A DNA stretch of 64,000 nt. It comes from an uncultured Oscillospiraceae bacterium. Lineage in GTDB: Bacteria > Bacillota > Clostridia > Oscillospirales > Oscillospiraceae. Below are positions 17,158 to 25,844 of this stretch, one piece after another (the first letter of the stretch is position 1; each line of letters opens with the position of its first letter). The stretch is taken from assembly GCA_934636865.1 (NCBI GenBank), contig CAKUBI010000002.1, positions 1-64,000 on the forward strand. Reading direction: 5' to 3'. The notes beneath the pieces were generated by a model, which did no database searches, was not told where the DNA came from, and was given only the letters and a program-made list of their open reading frames with translations. A program made the translations under genes and the position numbers.

Positions 17158-17784
17158 ATGACCGAGTACCTTGTCCCCTGCGAGAGCGCGGAGAGCGAGT
17201 TTGAGGAAAAGCGCTCGCGCTTCATCAGCCACGTTTTCCCGGTGGAGACCGAGGCGGAGGCCCGCGCGCGCATCGACGAGATGAAAAAGAAGTACTACGA
17301 CGCGCGCCACAACTGCTGGTGCTTTGTTCTGCACGACGGCACCGTCCGCTACGGCGACGACGGCGAGCCGCAGGGCACGGCGGGCCAGCCGATGCTGAAC
17401 GTCTTTCAGCGCGAAAGCGTTGAAAATGTGGTGTGCATCGTCACGCGCTATTTCGGCGGGATCCTGCTCGGCGCGGGCGGGCTGACGCGCGCCTACGCCA
17501 GAGCCGCGAAGGACGCGCTCGACAAGGCGGGCAAGGCGCGGATGCAGCCCTTTTCCGTGCTGCTGCTCGAGTGCCCGTATCCGATGCTCGAGCGCGTGAA
17601 GCTGCTCATCGAGGGGCACGAGGGCAGGATCGAATCAAGCGACTACGGCGCGCAGGTCGTGCTCACGTTCCTGCTGCCGAGCGGAAAAACGGCGGACTTT
17701 GCCGCCGCGCTCACGGAGCTTTCCGGCGGGCAGATGACCGCCGAGAAGGTCGAGCAGCGCTTCCTGCCCGGCGCGCGGGAGTGA
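17158..17784 (+). CDS. YigZ/IMPACT family protein
   Basis: 208 residues of the YigZ (UPF0029, IMPACT N-terminal) family. The N-terminal domain carries the conserved DARHNCWCFV, DDGEPQGTAGQPML and VTRYFGGILLGAGGLTRAY. A ferredoxin-like C-terminal domain (DUF1949) follows. The family is linked to translation control in eukaryotes; its bacterial role is unsettled. It lies 15 bases after the GNAT gene, so hflX, the GNAT gene and this gene form an operon closed by the terminator at 17796-17828. Confidence 0.92.
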   Translation: MTEYLVPCESAESEFEEKRSRFISHVFPVETEAEARARIDEMKKKYYDARHNCWCFVLHDGTVRYGDDGEPQGTAGQPMLNVFQRESVENVVCIVTRYFGGILLGAGGLTRAYARAAKDALDKAGKARMQPFSVLLLECPYPMLERVKLLIEGHEGRIESSDYGAQVVLTFLLPSGKTADFAAALTELSGGQMTAEKVEQRFLPGARE

Positions 17785-17795
17785 AAAATCGAATC

Positions 17796-17828
17796 AAAAA
17801 GCGCCCGGACTTGCGTCCGGGCGCTTTT
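17796..17828. terminator. Bidirectional terminator
   Basis: AAAAGCGCCCGGAC and GTCCGGGCGCTTTT form a perfect stem with flanking A and T runs, between the convergent yigZ-like and DUF6472 genes. Confidence 0.9.
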
Positions 17829-17838
17829 CATATTGCTT

Positions 17839-18018
17839 TTACTGCTTTCCGGCGAGGTAGTAGTCGCTCTGACCGGGATGATAGAAGGGACAGGCCGTGA
17901 GCTTGCCGCGCAGGAAACAGGCCATCTCGTCCTCGTCGAGCTGCTCGTCGCAGCAGTAGCTGTCGGATTCCTCGTCGTAGCTGTAGTAAACGCAGTCCTC
18001 GCAGATGCTGACGGACAT
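17839..18018 (-). CDS. DUF6472 family small cysteine-rich protein
   Basis: A 59-residue acidic protein with six Cys: CEDC near the N-terminus, CC near residue 22, and single Cys near 34 and 43. The layout CEDCVYYSYDEESD, then DEDEMACFL and CPFYHPGQSDY resembles the small clostridial DUF6472 family. It probably binds a metal, but no function is known. It sits 19 bases after obgE on the same strand and is likely cotranscribed with it. Its start has a weak GGAGATG site. Confidence 0.8.
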   Translation of the reverse strand: MSVSICEDCVYYSYDEESDSYCCDEQLDEDEMACFLRGKLTACPFYHPGQSDYYLAGKQ

Positions 18019-18037
18019 GGGATCATCTCCTGAAAAA

Positions 18038-19318
18038 TTAGTGCTGATACTCGAATTCGAGGTTGTACATGCTGACGATGTCGCCGTCCTTGATGCCGAG
18101 CTCCTCAAGCTGCTGGAAAACGCCGTTCTCGCGCAGCATCTTGTCAAAGAACATCCGGCTTTCGTAGTCGCCGAAGTTGACGTTGCTCATCAGCCGCTCG
18201 AGCCACTTGCCCTCGACGATGTAGGTGTTGTCCTCGACGGTGATGTTGAGCGGCTCACCCGCGTCGATCTTCACGGGCCGCGGGACATACTCGGGCTCGT
18301 AGACCGTGACGGGCGGGAGCGTCGCGAGCTTTTCGGCGATCTTGAGCGTCAGCTCGCGCGTGCCGCTGTGGGACGCGGCAGAGAGCGCGAAGAGCGGATA
18401 GCCCAGCGGCTCGACGTGCGCACGCAGCTTTTCAAGAAGGCTCTCGTCCTCCATGATGTCGGTCTTGTTCGCCACGACGATCTGCGGGCGTTTGGCAAGG
18501 TCGGGGGAGTACTGAGAAAGCTCTGCGTTGATGGCGTCGAAGTCCTCGACCGGGTCGCGGCCCTCGCTGCCGGACACATCGACCACGTGCACGAGCAGGC
18601 GGCAGCGGTCGATATGGCGCAGGAAGTCGTGGCCGAGGCCCGCGCCCTCCGCCGCGCCCTCGATGATGCCGGGAATGTCGGCCATGACGAAGGAAACGCC
18701 CTCGTCCACATACACGACGCCGAGGTTGGGGTAGAGCGTGGTAAAGTGATAGTTCGCGATCTTGGGCCGCGCCTTGGACACGACGGAAAGAAGTGTCGAT
18801 TTGCCGACGTTCGGGAAGCCGATGAGGCCCACGTCCGCAAGGAGCTTCAGTTCGAGCACGACATCGTGCTCCTCGCCCTCAAGGCCGGATTTGGCGAAGC
18901 GGGGAGCTTGGCGCGTCGGCGTTGCAAAGTGCGCGTTGCCCCAGCCGCCCTTGCCGCCGCGGCAGAGGATGAACGGCGCGGAGTCGGACATATCCTTGAT
19001 GATCTCGTTCGTCTCCGCGTCGCGCACGACGGTGCCGCGCGGCACGCGGATCGTGAGGTCCTTGCCCTGCTTGCCGAACTTGCGCGCGCCCTGACCGTCC
19101 ATGCCGTTGTCGGCGACGTATTTGCGCTTGTAGCGGAAGTCCATCAGCGTGGACATGTTGTCGTCCACGACGAGGACGATGTTGCCGCCGTTGCCGCCGT
19201 CTCCGCCGTCGGGGCCGCCCGCAGAGACGTATTTTTCGCGGTGGAACGCCACCGCGCCGTTACCGCCCTTGCCGGCGCGGCAGAAAATGCGGGCCTTATC
19301 GATAAAAGATGCTGCCAT
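18038..19318 (-). CDS. obgE: Obg family GTPase
   Basis: An essential GTPase acting in 50S subunit assembly and the stringent response. 426 residues. The glycine-rich Obg fold covers residues 1-158 (FCRAGKGGNGAVAFHREK, GGPDGGDGGNGGN). The G domain follows with G1 GFPNVGKSTL, G3 DIPGIIEGA and G4 NKTD. The C-terminal OCT domain spans about 355-426, including GKWLERLMSNVNFGDYES. The ATG at 19318 has AAGGAGG upstream. Its promoter is at 19357-19385. Confidence 0.97.
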   Translation of the reverse strand: MAASFIDKARIFCRAGKGGNGAVAFHREKYVSAGGPDGGDGGNGGNIVLVVDDNMSTLMDFRYKRKYVADNGMDGQGARKFGKQGKDLTIRVPRGTVVRDAETNEIIKDMSDSAPFILCRGGKGGWGNAHFATPTRQAPRFAKSGLEGEEHDVVLELKLLADVGLIGFPNVGKSTLLSVVSKARPKIANYHFTTLYPNLGVVYVDEGVSFVMADIPGIIEGAAEGAGLGHDFLRHIDRCRLLVHVVDVSGSEGRDPVEDFDAINAELSQYSPDLAKRPQIVVANKTDIMEDESLLEKLRAHVEPLGYPLFALSAASHSGTRELTLKIAEKLATLPPVTVYEPEYVPRPVKIDAGEPLNITVEDNTYIVEGKWLERLMSNVNFGDYESRMFFDKMLRENGVFQQLEELGIKDGDIVSMYNLEFEYQH

Positions 19319-19356
19319 ATGGCACCTCCTTGGATCCTTGTTATTCCTGAACAAAT

Positions 19357-19385
19357 AGTGTATCCGTTTTTTGACGGTTCGTCAA
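19357..19385 (-). promoter_or_regulatory. Promoter of obgE
   Basis: On the minus strand, -35 TTGACG (19385-19380), a 17-bp spacer and -10 TACACT (19362-19357). Confidence 0.65.
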
Positions 19386-19492
19386 GAAAAACGGAACGTT
19401 TCACAAAAAAGAAAATGTGGGGAAACAATGGGAACTTTTTCCGTCCCCGCTGCGTCAAAGAAAACGATACAACGGGAAAGGAAGCGGGAGCA

Positions 19493-20314
19493 TTGAAAAG
19501 CCTTCTTGCACTGATGCTGGCCGTCGCTTTGTCGGCGGCACTGCTCGCCTGCGCCAGGGGCGGGCACGAAAATGAAGAGGATATTGTCGAGCCGGAGCAG
19601 CAGTACGCCGGGGCGGACACGATGACGCTGCGCGTTGTGGACGCCGGCGCGGACGGTACGCTCATTCTGGCGGGGGAGACGGAGGTCTACGCCCTGCCGC
19701 TCGATGGGCTGACCCTCTATCTTGACGGCGGCAGCATCGACGCTTCCGCGGTGGAGAGCGGCATGACCGCCGAGGTCTGGTACACCGGCGGCGTGCAGGA
19801 GACGTTCCCCGCGCGGTTTTCACAGGTGGTCGCCGTGTCGCTCTCGCGCGAGGAAGGCGCGCAGTATGACCTCTGCGGCCTTTATTTGACTGTCCTTGAG
19901 GACCTGTGGAGCGCGGACGACGGCCTGAACGGCGGCGCGGAGCTCGTGAGCGTCGATCTGAGCAAGGCGCCCGGCGGGCTGACGGCGGGCGAGAAGGAAG
20001 CCGTTGCCTATGTCTTTGCGCAAAGGCATGGCGTGCTGGGCCTGACGATGACCTATGACGAACTGCGCGAAGAGGGCTACCTCGCGGGCGAAAAGCTGGA
20101 GGACGGCAGCACGGCCTATTCGTTCACGAACGGCCTGCTCTTCACCGTCACACCCGATGAAAGCGCGGAGGGGGAGAGCTTTTCACTGCCGGTGGTCTGC
20201 TTCAGCGCGGAAAAGTGGCGCTCGCCGCTCGGTGCGTATTTCTTCACAAAATGCACGGCGTCGCGCGATGATAACGGCTGGGTATATGCCGTCGGCGCGG
20301 AGATGATCTCCTGA
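19493..20314 (+). CDS. Putative lipoprotein, unknown function
   Basis: A 273-residue protein with a lipoprotein signal: MKSLLALMLAVALSAALLAC, the lipobox LLAC placing the lipidated Cys at residue 20. The mature part is acidic and contains a repeat-poor alpha/beta domain I do not recognise; the first part (about 45-115) looks like a small beta domain. The start is a TTG with AAGGAAG eight bases upstream; no in-frame ATG precedes the signal peptide. It ends one base before the convergent YjjG-like gene. No neighbour explains its role. Confidence 0.75.
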   Translation: MKSLLALMLAVALSAALLACARGGHENEEDIVEPEQQYAGADTMTLRVVDAGADGTLILAGETEVYALPLDGLTLYLDGGSIDASAVESGMTAEVWYTGGVQETFPARFSQVVAVSLSREEGAQYDLCGLYLTVLEDLWSADDGLNGGAELVSVDLSKAPGGLTAGEKEAVAYVFAQRHGVLGLTMTYDELREEGYLAGEKLEDGSTAYSFTNGLLFTVTPDESAEGESFSLPVVCFSAEKWRSPLGAYFFTKCTASRDDNGWVYAVGAEMIS

Positions 20315-20315
20315 G

Positions 20316-20993
20316 CTACAGCAGCGCCTGAATTTCAGAAAGCGAATCGACGATCTGGTCGGCCTCGCAGTGCTCCGGAACGGGGCGGTGGGCGTGGTTG
20401 TACCAGATCGTTTTCATGCCAGCGTTTTTGCCGCCGGCGATGTCGGCGGTCAGCGAGTCGCCGATCATCACGCACTCCTCCGCGGCAACGCCGGGGAGAG
20501 ATGCGCGGCAGGCGTCGAAAAACGCCTTCTCGGGCTTTCGATAGCCGAGTGATTCCGAGACGAACACGTGGTCGAAACAGGGGAGCAGCCCTGCCATTTC
20601 AAGCCGGTTGAGCTGCTGGTCGTGGAAGGCGTTGCTTGCCGCGCAGAGGATGTACTTCCCTTTGAGATAGCGGCAGAGCGCGTCCGCGCCGTCAACGGGG
20701 ATGGCCGTCTCGTAGAGGAGGTCTAAAAAGCACTTTTCAAACGCAGCGCCGTCGGCCCGGATGCCGAGCGCGTCGAAGATGCGGTTCCAGCGGAACTGGA
20801 AGAGCTGCTGCGTCGTCAGCTCACCGCGCTCGATCATGCGCCAGAGTCCGTCGTTGATGTGTGTAAATGTCGGATAGGTGGAATCGCCGAAGGGGAGACC
20901 CCACTCCTGAAAGCCGGTGCGCATGGCCAGCTCGGCGCATTTGCCGAAGTCGAGCAGTGTATCGTCGATGTCCATGAGAACTGCCTTGAGCAT
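20316..20993 (-). CDS. YjjG/YfnB-type HAD nucleotidase
   Basis: A 225-residue haloacid dehalogenase phosphatase. Motif I DIDDTLLDF, motif II AASNAF, motif III RKPEKAFF and motif IV IGDSLTADIAGG are all intact. The sequence resembles the YjjG/YfnB group, which hydrolyses non-canonical pyrimidine nucleotides such as dUMP analogues (family knowledge). The ATG at 20993 is set by GCAGGAGG. It lies just after the terminator of the rplU-prp-rpmA operon, and I see no clear separate promoter. Confidence 0.85.
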   Translation of the reverse strand: MLKAVLMDIDDTLLDFGKCAELAMRTGFQEWGLPFGDSTYPTFTHINDGLWRMIERGELTTQQLFQFRWNRIFDALGIRADGAAFEKCFLDLLYETAIPVDGADALCRYLKGKYILCAASNAFHDQQLNRLEMAGLLPCFDHVFVSESLGYRKPEKAFFDACRASLPGVAAEECVMIGDSLTADIAGGKNAGMKTIWYNHAHRPVPEHCEADQIVDSLSEIQALL

Positions 20994-21021
20994 GAAACGT
21001 GACCTCCTGCGGAAAAGTAAA

Positions 21022-21054
21022 GAAAAAGATCCCCGAGCGTCCGCTCGGGGATCT
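21022..21054 (-). terminator. Terminator of the rplU-prp-rpmA operon
   Basis: On the minus strand, GATCCCCGAGC and GCTCGGGGATC form an 11-bp stem followed by TTTTTC. Confidence 0.9.
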
Positions 21055-21065
21055 TCATTGTGCAA

Positions 21066-21347
21066 TTACTCAGCGGGGTAAACAGAAGCCTGCTTACGAT
21101 CCTTGCCGAGACGCTCGAAACGGAGCACGCCGCTCTCCTTGGCGTAGAGGGTATCGTCAGAGCCGATACCGACGTTGACGCCCGGATGGATGTGGGTGCC
21201 GCGCTGGCGCACAAGAATGTTGCCGGCGAGAACGAACTGACCGTCAGCGCGCTTGGGGCCAAGGCGCTTGGCGTTAGAGTCGCGGCCGTTCTTCGTGGAG
21301 CCGCCGCCCTTCTTGTGGGCGAAAAACTGAAGACCGATGTTCAGCAT
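21066..21347 (-). CDS. rpmA: 50S ribosomal protein L27, with cleavable N-terminal extension
   Basis: 93 residues. The mature protein begins [14 protein letters not shown], the flexible tail that reaches the peptidyl-transferase centre. It is preceded by [10 protein letters not shown], the Firmicute extension that must be removed by Prp before L27 can work (family knowledge from Staphylococcus and Bacillus). Cleavage would follow the FFA. The processing protease is encoded just upstream in the same operon. An AAAGGATG site precedes the ATG. Confidence 0.97.
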   Translation of the reverse strand: MLNIGLQFFAHKKGGGSTKNGRDSNAKRLGPKRADGQFVLAGNILVRQRGTHIHPGVNVGIGSDDTLYAKESGVLRFERLGKDRKQASVYPAE

Positions 21348-21390
21348 GGTGATTTGCCATCCTTTCTGTAAGATGATCGGAACAGGGGGC

Positions 21391-21720
21391 TTACGCCTCC
21401 ATGACTTCGATATTGTCCGGATATTCGCTGTGCAGCTCGGAAAAGAGCAGCATCAGGCCCGTTAAAAGCGCCTGACAGGTGCTCTCGTTCGTGGCGGAAA
21501 GACCGCCGGGGAGCCGGAATTCCACAGCGCCGGAGCGCTCATGGACCTTGACGGAAGCGGCAAGACCCAAAACGTCGTTCACGGTGCTTTCCACAAGGCG
21601 GACCGCGCTTGTGACCGCCGCGCAGACGATGTCGGAGCCTTCTTCGCTGTAGCCGCTGTGGCCCTTGGCATCAAAACCGATGATGCGCTTTCCCTCGGTG
21701 AGGAATGTGACGGTGGTCAT
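21391..21720 (-). CDS. prp: Ribosomal-processing cysteine protease Prp
   Basis: 109 residues. The catalytic His-Cys dyad is visible in GHSGY (His near residue 20) and [10 protein letters not shown] (Cys near residue 33). Prp removes the N-terminal extension of L27. Placement between rplU and rpmA is the conserved Firmicute order. Its ATG is three bases after the L21 stop, so the two are probably translationally coupled. Confidence 0.95.
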   Translation of the reverse strand: MTTVTFLTEGKRIIGFDAKGHSGYSEEGSDIVCAAVTSAVRLVESTVNDVLGLAASVKVHERSGAVEFRLPGGLSATNESTCQALLTGLMLLFSELHSEYPDNIEVMEA

Positions 21721-21723
21721 GCC

Positions 21724-22035
21724 TTAGACGGAGATCTTGCCGATCTCAACCTTGGTATAAGGCTGACGATGACCCTGACGCTTGTGATAGCCCTTCTTGG
21801 CCTTGTACTTGTAGACGCGGACCTTCTTGCCCTTGCCGTTCTTCACGACAGTGGCCTCCACCTTCGCGCCCTCCACCACGGGAGTGCCGAACTTGGTGTT
21901 TTCGCCGTCAACGATCGCCAGGACCTGATCGAAGGTCACGGCGTCGCCCGCCTCGACGGGGAGCTTCTCGATGAACAGGGTGTCGCCCTCGTTCACAACA
22001 TACTGCTTGCCGCCGGTAACGATGATCGCTTGCAT
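21724..22035 (-). CDS. rplU: 50S ribosomal protein L21
   Basis: 103 residues. [14 protein letters not shown] is the classic N-terminus, and [22 protein letters not shown] is the RNA-binding C-terminus. The ATG at 22035 has AAAGAGG eight bases upstream; an in-frame GTG three codons earlier is less likely. First gene of rplU-prp-rpmA. Confidence 0.97.
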   Translation of the reverse strand: MQAIIVTGGKQYVVNEGDTLFIEKLPVEAGDAVTFDQVLAIVDGENTKFGTPVVEGAKVEATVVKNGKGKKVRVYKYKAKKGYHKRQGHRQPYTKVEIGKISV

Positions 22036-22128
22036 TTCTTGCACCTCTTTCCTTAATTACGGACTCGCTGTCGGGGGCGTTCGAAAAGCTTCGAAGCTCT
22101 TCGAAACTTTGTGCCCATTCAAAGCGGC
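22036..22128 (-). promoter_or_regulatory. rplU leader with three evenly spaced TTCGAA sites
   Basis: The transcribed leader of about 93 bases contains CTTTG-N8-CAAAG and three TTCGAA palindromes at 22080, 22090 and 22100, exactly 10 bases apart. In Firmicutes, L21 leaders can carry autoregulatory structures; whether this one belongs to the known L21 leader family I cannot tell. The phased palindromes could also be a DNA-binding site. Confidence 0.45.
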
Positions 22129-22134
22129 TGATTG

Positions 22135-22163
22135 AGTATATCGCACAAAGAGAGGAAAGTCAA
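22135..22163 (-). promoter_or_regulatory. Promoter of rplU-prp-rpmA
   Basis: On the minus strand, -35 TTGACT (22163-22158), a 17-bp spacer and -10 TATACT (22140-22135). Confidence 0.85.
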
Positions 22164-22278
22164 GTGATTTTTGAAAGAAAACCGGCGAAATGCGTGTCCG
22201 CGCCGCACTTTGGCGCATAGTTTCGGCACATTGGCAGACAATAGCGGCAGAAGCCAAAAAAGGAAGGAGATACAAGGC

Positions 22279-23286
22279 ATGGATAAGAAAAAGGGCGAGC
22301 TCTGGTGCGCGCTGCCGTTTGTGATGGCGATGCTGCTTTTGACCCTTGTGCCGGTGCAGAGCGCCTCAGCGCTGTTCGGCAGAAGCAAGGAAGCGGCGAA
22401 GGCTCCCGACGGCGCGCCTGTGGCGGAGAACATGGACATCCGCGTTTACCGCGGCATCCCGTATGAGGGCGCGTTCCGTGCGGTGGACAACGAGGGCGGC
22501 GCGCTGGCGTTCGACATCGTCACGCAGCCGAAAAAGGGCGAAGCCGCGCTGACGGAGGACGGTCTCGGCTTTGTCTACACGCCGGGCGGCAAGCTGGGCA
22601 GCGACAGCTTCACCTACACGGCGGTCGATGAGGAGGGGAACGTGTCGCTTCCCGCGACGGTGAGCGTCACGATCGAAAAGGCGAATAGCGGCGTCTGCTA
22701 CGCCGACATGGGCGGCAGCCGCGCGCACACGGCGGCGGTCGATCTTGCCGAGCATGACGTGCTTGTGGGCGCGAGGATCGGCGGCAGCTATTTCTTTGAG
22801 CCTGAGCGCACGCTCTCGCGCGGGGAATTCGTCGCCATGGCGCTCGCGGCGATGGACGTGAGCGCGGAGAACGTGCAGATGACGGGCTTCTGCGACGATG
22901 CGGGCATCCCGGCCTGGGCCAAGGGCTATGCCGTGAGCGCGCTGAACGCGGGCGTCGTGTCCGGCGTCAGCACGGCCGATGGCGTCGCCTTCCGCGCGAA
23001 CGACGCCATCACGCTCAATGAGGCCGCGGTCGTTTTGAACCGGCTTCTTCGCGTGACGGACGTGGACCTTTCAGACTACGATGCGCAGACGGAGGAGAAC
23101 GCCTGGTGCGCGCAGGCGGTGGCGAATTTACAGTCCGTCAGCGTGATCGAGAGCGGCCGCTTTTCCGCTGAAGAGATGCGCTCGGGCGTGACGCGCGCAC
23201 AGGCGGCGGAGCTTTTGAGCGCGGCGATGACGCTGAAGGAAGGACGCGCGGAAAAGGGCGGACTTCTTGCAGGTATTTTCGGGTAA
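22279..23286 (+). CDS. Secreted SLH-domain protein with Ig-like domain
   Basis: 335 residues. A signal peptide covers residues 1-31 (ALPFVMAMLLLTLVPVQS then ASA). A bacterial Ig/cadherin-like domain follows (about 50-135: QPKKGEAALTEDGLGFVYTP, DSFTYTAVDEEGN). Three S-layer homology repeats lie in the second half, with cores such as LSRGEFVAMALAAMD, ITLNEAAVVLNRLLRV and VTRAQAAELLSAAM. SLH domains bind secondary cell-wall polymer, so this is probably a surface-anchored protein. The ATG at 22279 has AAGGAG upstream. Confidence 0.85.
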   Translation: MDKKKGELWCALPFVMAMLLLTLVPVQSASALFGRSKEAAKAPDGAPVAENMDIRVYRGIPYEGAFRAVDNEGGALAFDIVTQPKKGEAALTEDGLGFVYTPGGKLGSDSFTYTAVDEEGNVSLPATVSVTIEKANSGVCYADMGGSRAHTAAVDLAEHDVLVGARIGGSYFFEPERTLSRGEFVAMALAAMDVSAENVQMTGFCDDAGIPAWAKGYAVSALNAGVVSGVSTADGVAFRANDAITLNEAAVVLNRLLRVTDVDLSDYDAQTEENAWCAQAVANLQSVSVIESGRFSAEEMRSGVTRAQAAELLSAAMTLKEGRAEKGGLLAGIFG

Positions 23287-23310
23287 GTGCGAAAAAGAAG
23301 AAAAAACGAA

Positions 23311-23343
23311 CAAAAGAGAACGGTTTTGCGCCGTTCTCTTTTG
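23311..23343 (+). terminator. Terminator of the SLH gene
   Basis: CAAAAGAGAACGG and CCGTTCTCTTTTG form a 13-bp perfect stem with a 7-base loop. The T run is inside the 3' arm. Confidence 0.85.
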
Positions 23344-23441
23344 CTTGTATTTGGGAAAAAGCTGTGGTAAAGTGTATCTTAGTATAGTATGGATATACGG
23401 GAGGCGGTAACGCCTCTTTCAAAAATAAGGAGGAAAACGGT

Positions 23442-24494
23442 ATGCGTATCGTTGTTTTGGCGGGCGGATTGAGCATGGAGCGCAACGTCTCGCTTTCAAG
23501 CGGCAACAAGATCTGCCGCGCGCTGAGATCACTCGGCCATCAGGCGATCCTTGTGGATATGTTTATGGGCTTTGAGGACTATGACGGTGCTCTCGAGGAT
23601 GTTTTCGACGCGCCGGACGGCTTCTGCGGCGACTATTCCGTCGCCGAGCAGGAGCCGGACCTTGCCGCCGTGCGCGCGGGCCGCAGGGACCAGAGCCGCA
23701 GCATGTTCGGTCCCGGCGTGCTGGATGTGTGCGCCAGGGCGGACATCGTCTTTCTTGCGCTGCACGGCACCTGCGGCGAGGATGGCCGCGTGCAGGCCGC
23801 GTTCGACCTGCTCGGCATCCCCTATACCGGCGCGGGCTACCTTGCAAGCGCCATCGCCATGGATAAGGACCTTACCAAGCGCCTTGTGTCGGAATACGTC
23901 ATCACGCCGCAGTGGCGCACCGTGCGCTATACGGAAGGCGAGATCGGCAAGCTCGTTTCCGAGACGAAGCTTCCCTGCGTCGTCAAGCCCGTGGCCAACG
24001 GCTCGTCCGTCGGCGTGTCCATCGCGCACACGGGCGCGGAGCTGAAGAAGGCGCTGGAGGAGTGCCTGCAGTTCGGTGCACAGGTCGTGCTCGAGCAGTA
24101 CATCTCCGGACGCGAGATCCAGGTCGGCATCCTCGCGGGCAAGGCCCTGCCCTCGATCGAGATCATCCCCAAGACGGGCTTTTACGACTATGCCAACAAG
24201 TATCAGGCCGGCGCGGCGGAGGAGATCTGCCCGTCTCCCATTCCAGAGGATTGGGAGATGCGTGTGCGCGCTGCGACCGAAACGGTCTACCGCCTGATCG
24301 GCCTGAGCGTTTATTCCCGCGCGGACTTTATCGTCACGCCCGACGGCACGCCGTACTTCCTTGAGATCAACACGCTGCCCGGCATGACGAAAACGAGCCT
24401 GCTTCCGCAGGAGGCGGCGGCGATCGGCATCGGCTATGAGGAGCTGTGCCAGAAGATCGTGGACGAATCGCTCAAGCAGAGGAGAGGGCTTTAA
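23442..24494 (+). CDS. ddl: D-alanine--D-alanine ligase
   Basis: An ATP-grasp ligase that makes the D-Ala-D-Ala end of the peptidoglycan precursor. 350 residues. Visible parts: N-terminal VVLAGGLSMERNVSL, LALHGTCGEDGRVQ, the ATP-grasp CVVKPVANGSSVGVS, the omega-loop FYDYANKYQAG (D-Ala type rather than the D-Lac type of Van ligases, by inference) and the metal-binding FLEINTLPGMT. A possible promoter TTGGGA-18-TATCTT lies at 23351-23380. The murF ATG follows the TAA directly. Confidence 0.95.
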   Translation: MRIVVLAGGLSMERNVSLSSGNKICRALRSLGHQAILVDMFMGFEDYDGALEDVFDAPDGFCGDYSVAEQEPDLAAVRAGRRDQSRSMFGPGVLDVCARADIVFLALHGTCGEDGRVQAAFDLLGIPYTGAGYLASAIAMDKDLTKRLVSEYVITPQWRTVRYTEGEIGKLVSETKLPCVVKPVANGSSVGVSIAHTGAELKKALEECLQFGAQVVLEQYISGREIQVGILAGKALPSIEIIPKTGFYDYANKYQAGAAEEICPSPIPEDWEMRVRAATETVYRLIGLSVYSRADFIVTPDGTPYFLEINTLPGMTKTSLLPQEAAAIGIGYEELCQKIVDESLKQRRGL

Positions 24495-25844
24495 ATGGAA
24501 CCCATTACAGCAGGACAGCTGCTCGCGGCGGTGCGCGGCGAGCTTTTGCAGGGCAAAGAAGAGACAAAAATTTCCGGCGTGAACACCGACAGCCGCACCG
24601 TCCGGGCGGGGGAGGTCTTTCTGCCGCTCGCGGGCGAGCGCTTCGACGGGCACGACTACATCGAAAAGGCACTGGGCGCGGGCGCGGAGGGCTGCCTTTG
24701 CGCGCGCGTGCCGGAAACGCTGCTGCCCGGGAAATTTTATATTAAGGTGCCCGACACGCTGCTCGCGCTCAGGGACCTTGCCGCGTGGTACCGCGCGCAG
24801 TTCGACCTGCCTGTCGTGCAGGTGACGGGCAGCGTCGGCAAGACGACGACGAAGGAAATGATCGCCTCGGTGCTCGGCGCGCGGTTCAGCACGCTCAAGA
24901 CCGCGGCCAACTATAATAATGAGATTGGCACGCCGCAGACGCTTTTGGGCCTTTCCCACGCGCATCAGGCGGCAGTGATCGAAACGGGCATGGACCGCGC
25001 GGGGCAGATCCGCTACCTCGGCGAGATGGTAAAGCCCGATATCGCCGTCATTACGAACATCGGCGATATGCACATTGAATATCTGGGTTCGCGCGAGAAC
25101 ATTCTCAAGGCCAAGTGCGAGATCTTCGAGCATCTGGCGCAGGACGGTCTTGCCGTCCTCAACGGCGACGACGCGCTGCTCGACACCGTCACGCTGCCGC
25201 AGCGCATTCTGCGCTGCGGGCTGTCGGAGCGCTGCAATGTCCGCGTCGGCGAGGTCGAGGACCGCGGCATCGACGGCATCCGCTGCACCGTCACGACGGA
25301 AAAGGCGCACTACGCGCTCTCTATCCCCGCGCCGGGAAAGCACATGGTCTACTCCGCGGCGATGGCCGCGGCCATCGGCGAGTACCTTGGCGAAACGAAG
25401 GAGGAGATCGAGCGCGGCGCCGCGTCCTATGAGCCGTCCGGCTCGCGCATGCACGTGATCGCGCTTTCGGAAAACCGCCGGCTGCTGGACGACTGCTACA
25501 ATGCGGGACCGCAGTCCATGGCGGCTTCGCTGCGCGTTCTGGGCGCGAGCGGGGAAAAGACGATCGCCGTCATCGGCGATATGGCCGAGCTCGGCGAGCT
25601 TACCGAGCAGGCGCACCGCGAGATCGGAGAACTGACAAGAGAGCTCGGCATCAAGACTGTGATCGCAGTCGGTGCACGGGCAAAATACTTTACAGAAGGG
25701 AACCCCTCTGCGCAGTGGTTCGGGTGCGTGGAAGACGCGATGGAAGCCATTGAGGCGGCGTTCGCGCCGGGCAGCGCGATGCTCGTCAAGGCCTCGCACT
25801 CCATGCACTTTGAAAAGGTCGTAGAGGAACTGACCAAGGCATGA
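24495..25844 (+). CDS. murF: UDP-N-acetylmuramoyl-tripeptide--D-Ala-D-Ala ligase
   Basis: Adds the dipeptide made by Ddl to UDP-MurNAc-tripeptide, the last cytoplasmic step in the peptide stem. 449 residues. The N-terminal domain has SGVNTDSRTVRAGEVFLPLAG. The ATP site is VTGSVGKTTTKE near residue 113, followed by TAANYNNEIGTPQTLL and the C-terminal LLDDCYNAGPQSM. It directly abuts ddl and overlaps the next gene by four bases, giving a ddl-murF cell-wall unit. Confidence 0.96.
   Translation: MEPITAGQLLAAVRGELLQGKEETKISGVNTDSRTVRAGEVFLPLAGERFDGHDYIEKALGAGAEGCLCARVPETLLPGKFYIKVPDTLLALRDLAAWYRAQFDLPVVQVTGSVGKTTTKEMIASVLGARFSTLKTAANYNNEIGTPQTLLGLSHAHQAAVIETGMDRAGQIRYLGEMVKPDIAVITNIGDMHIEYLGSRENILKAKCEIFEHLAQDGLAVLNGDDALLDTVTLPQRILRCGLSERCNVRVGEVEDRGIDGIRCTVTTEKAHYALSIPAPGKHMVYSAAMAAAIGEYLGETKEEIERGAASYEPSGSRMHVIALSENRRLLDDCYNAGPQSMAASLRVLGASGEKTIAVIGDMAELGELTEQAHREIGELTRELGIKTVIAVGARAKYFTEGNPSAQWFGCVEDAMEAIEAAFAPGSAMLVKASHSMHFEKVVEELTKA

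Noticed and set aside
18005..19490. The long 5' part of the frame that contains the lipoprotein gene
   Set aside because: Antisense to obgE; only the part from the TTG at 19493, with a signal peptide, looks real.
23529..25808. A 759-codon open frame on the minus strand
   Set aside because: It runs antisense through ddl and murF, has no family features, and is rich in Arg, Ala, His and Gly as expected for a shadow frame in GC-rich DNA.
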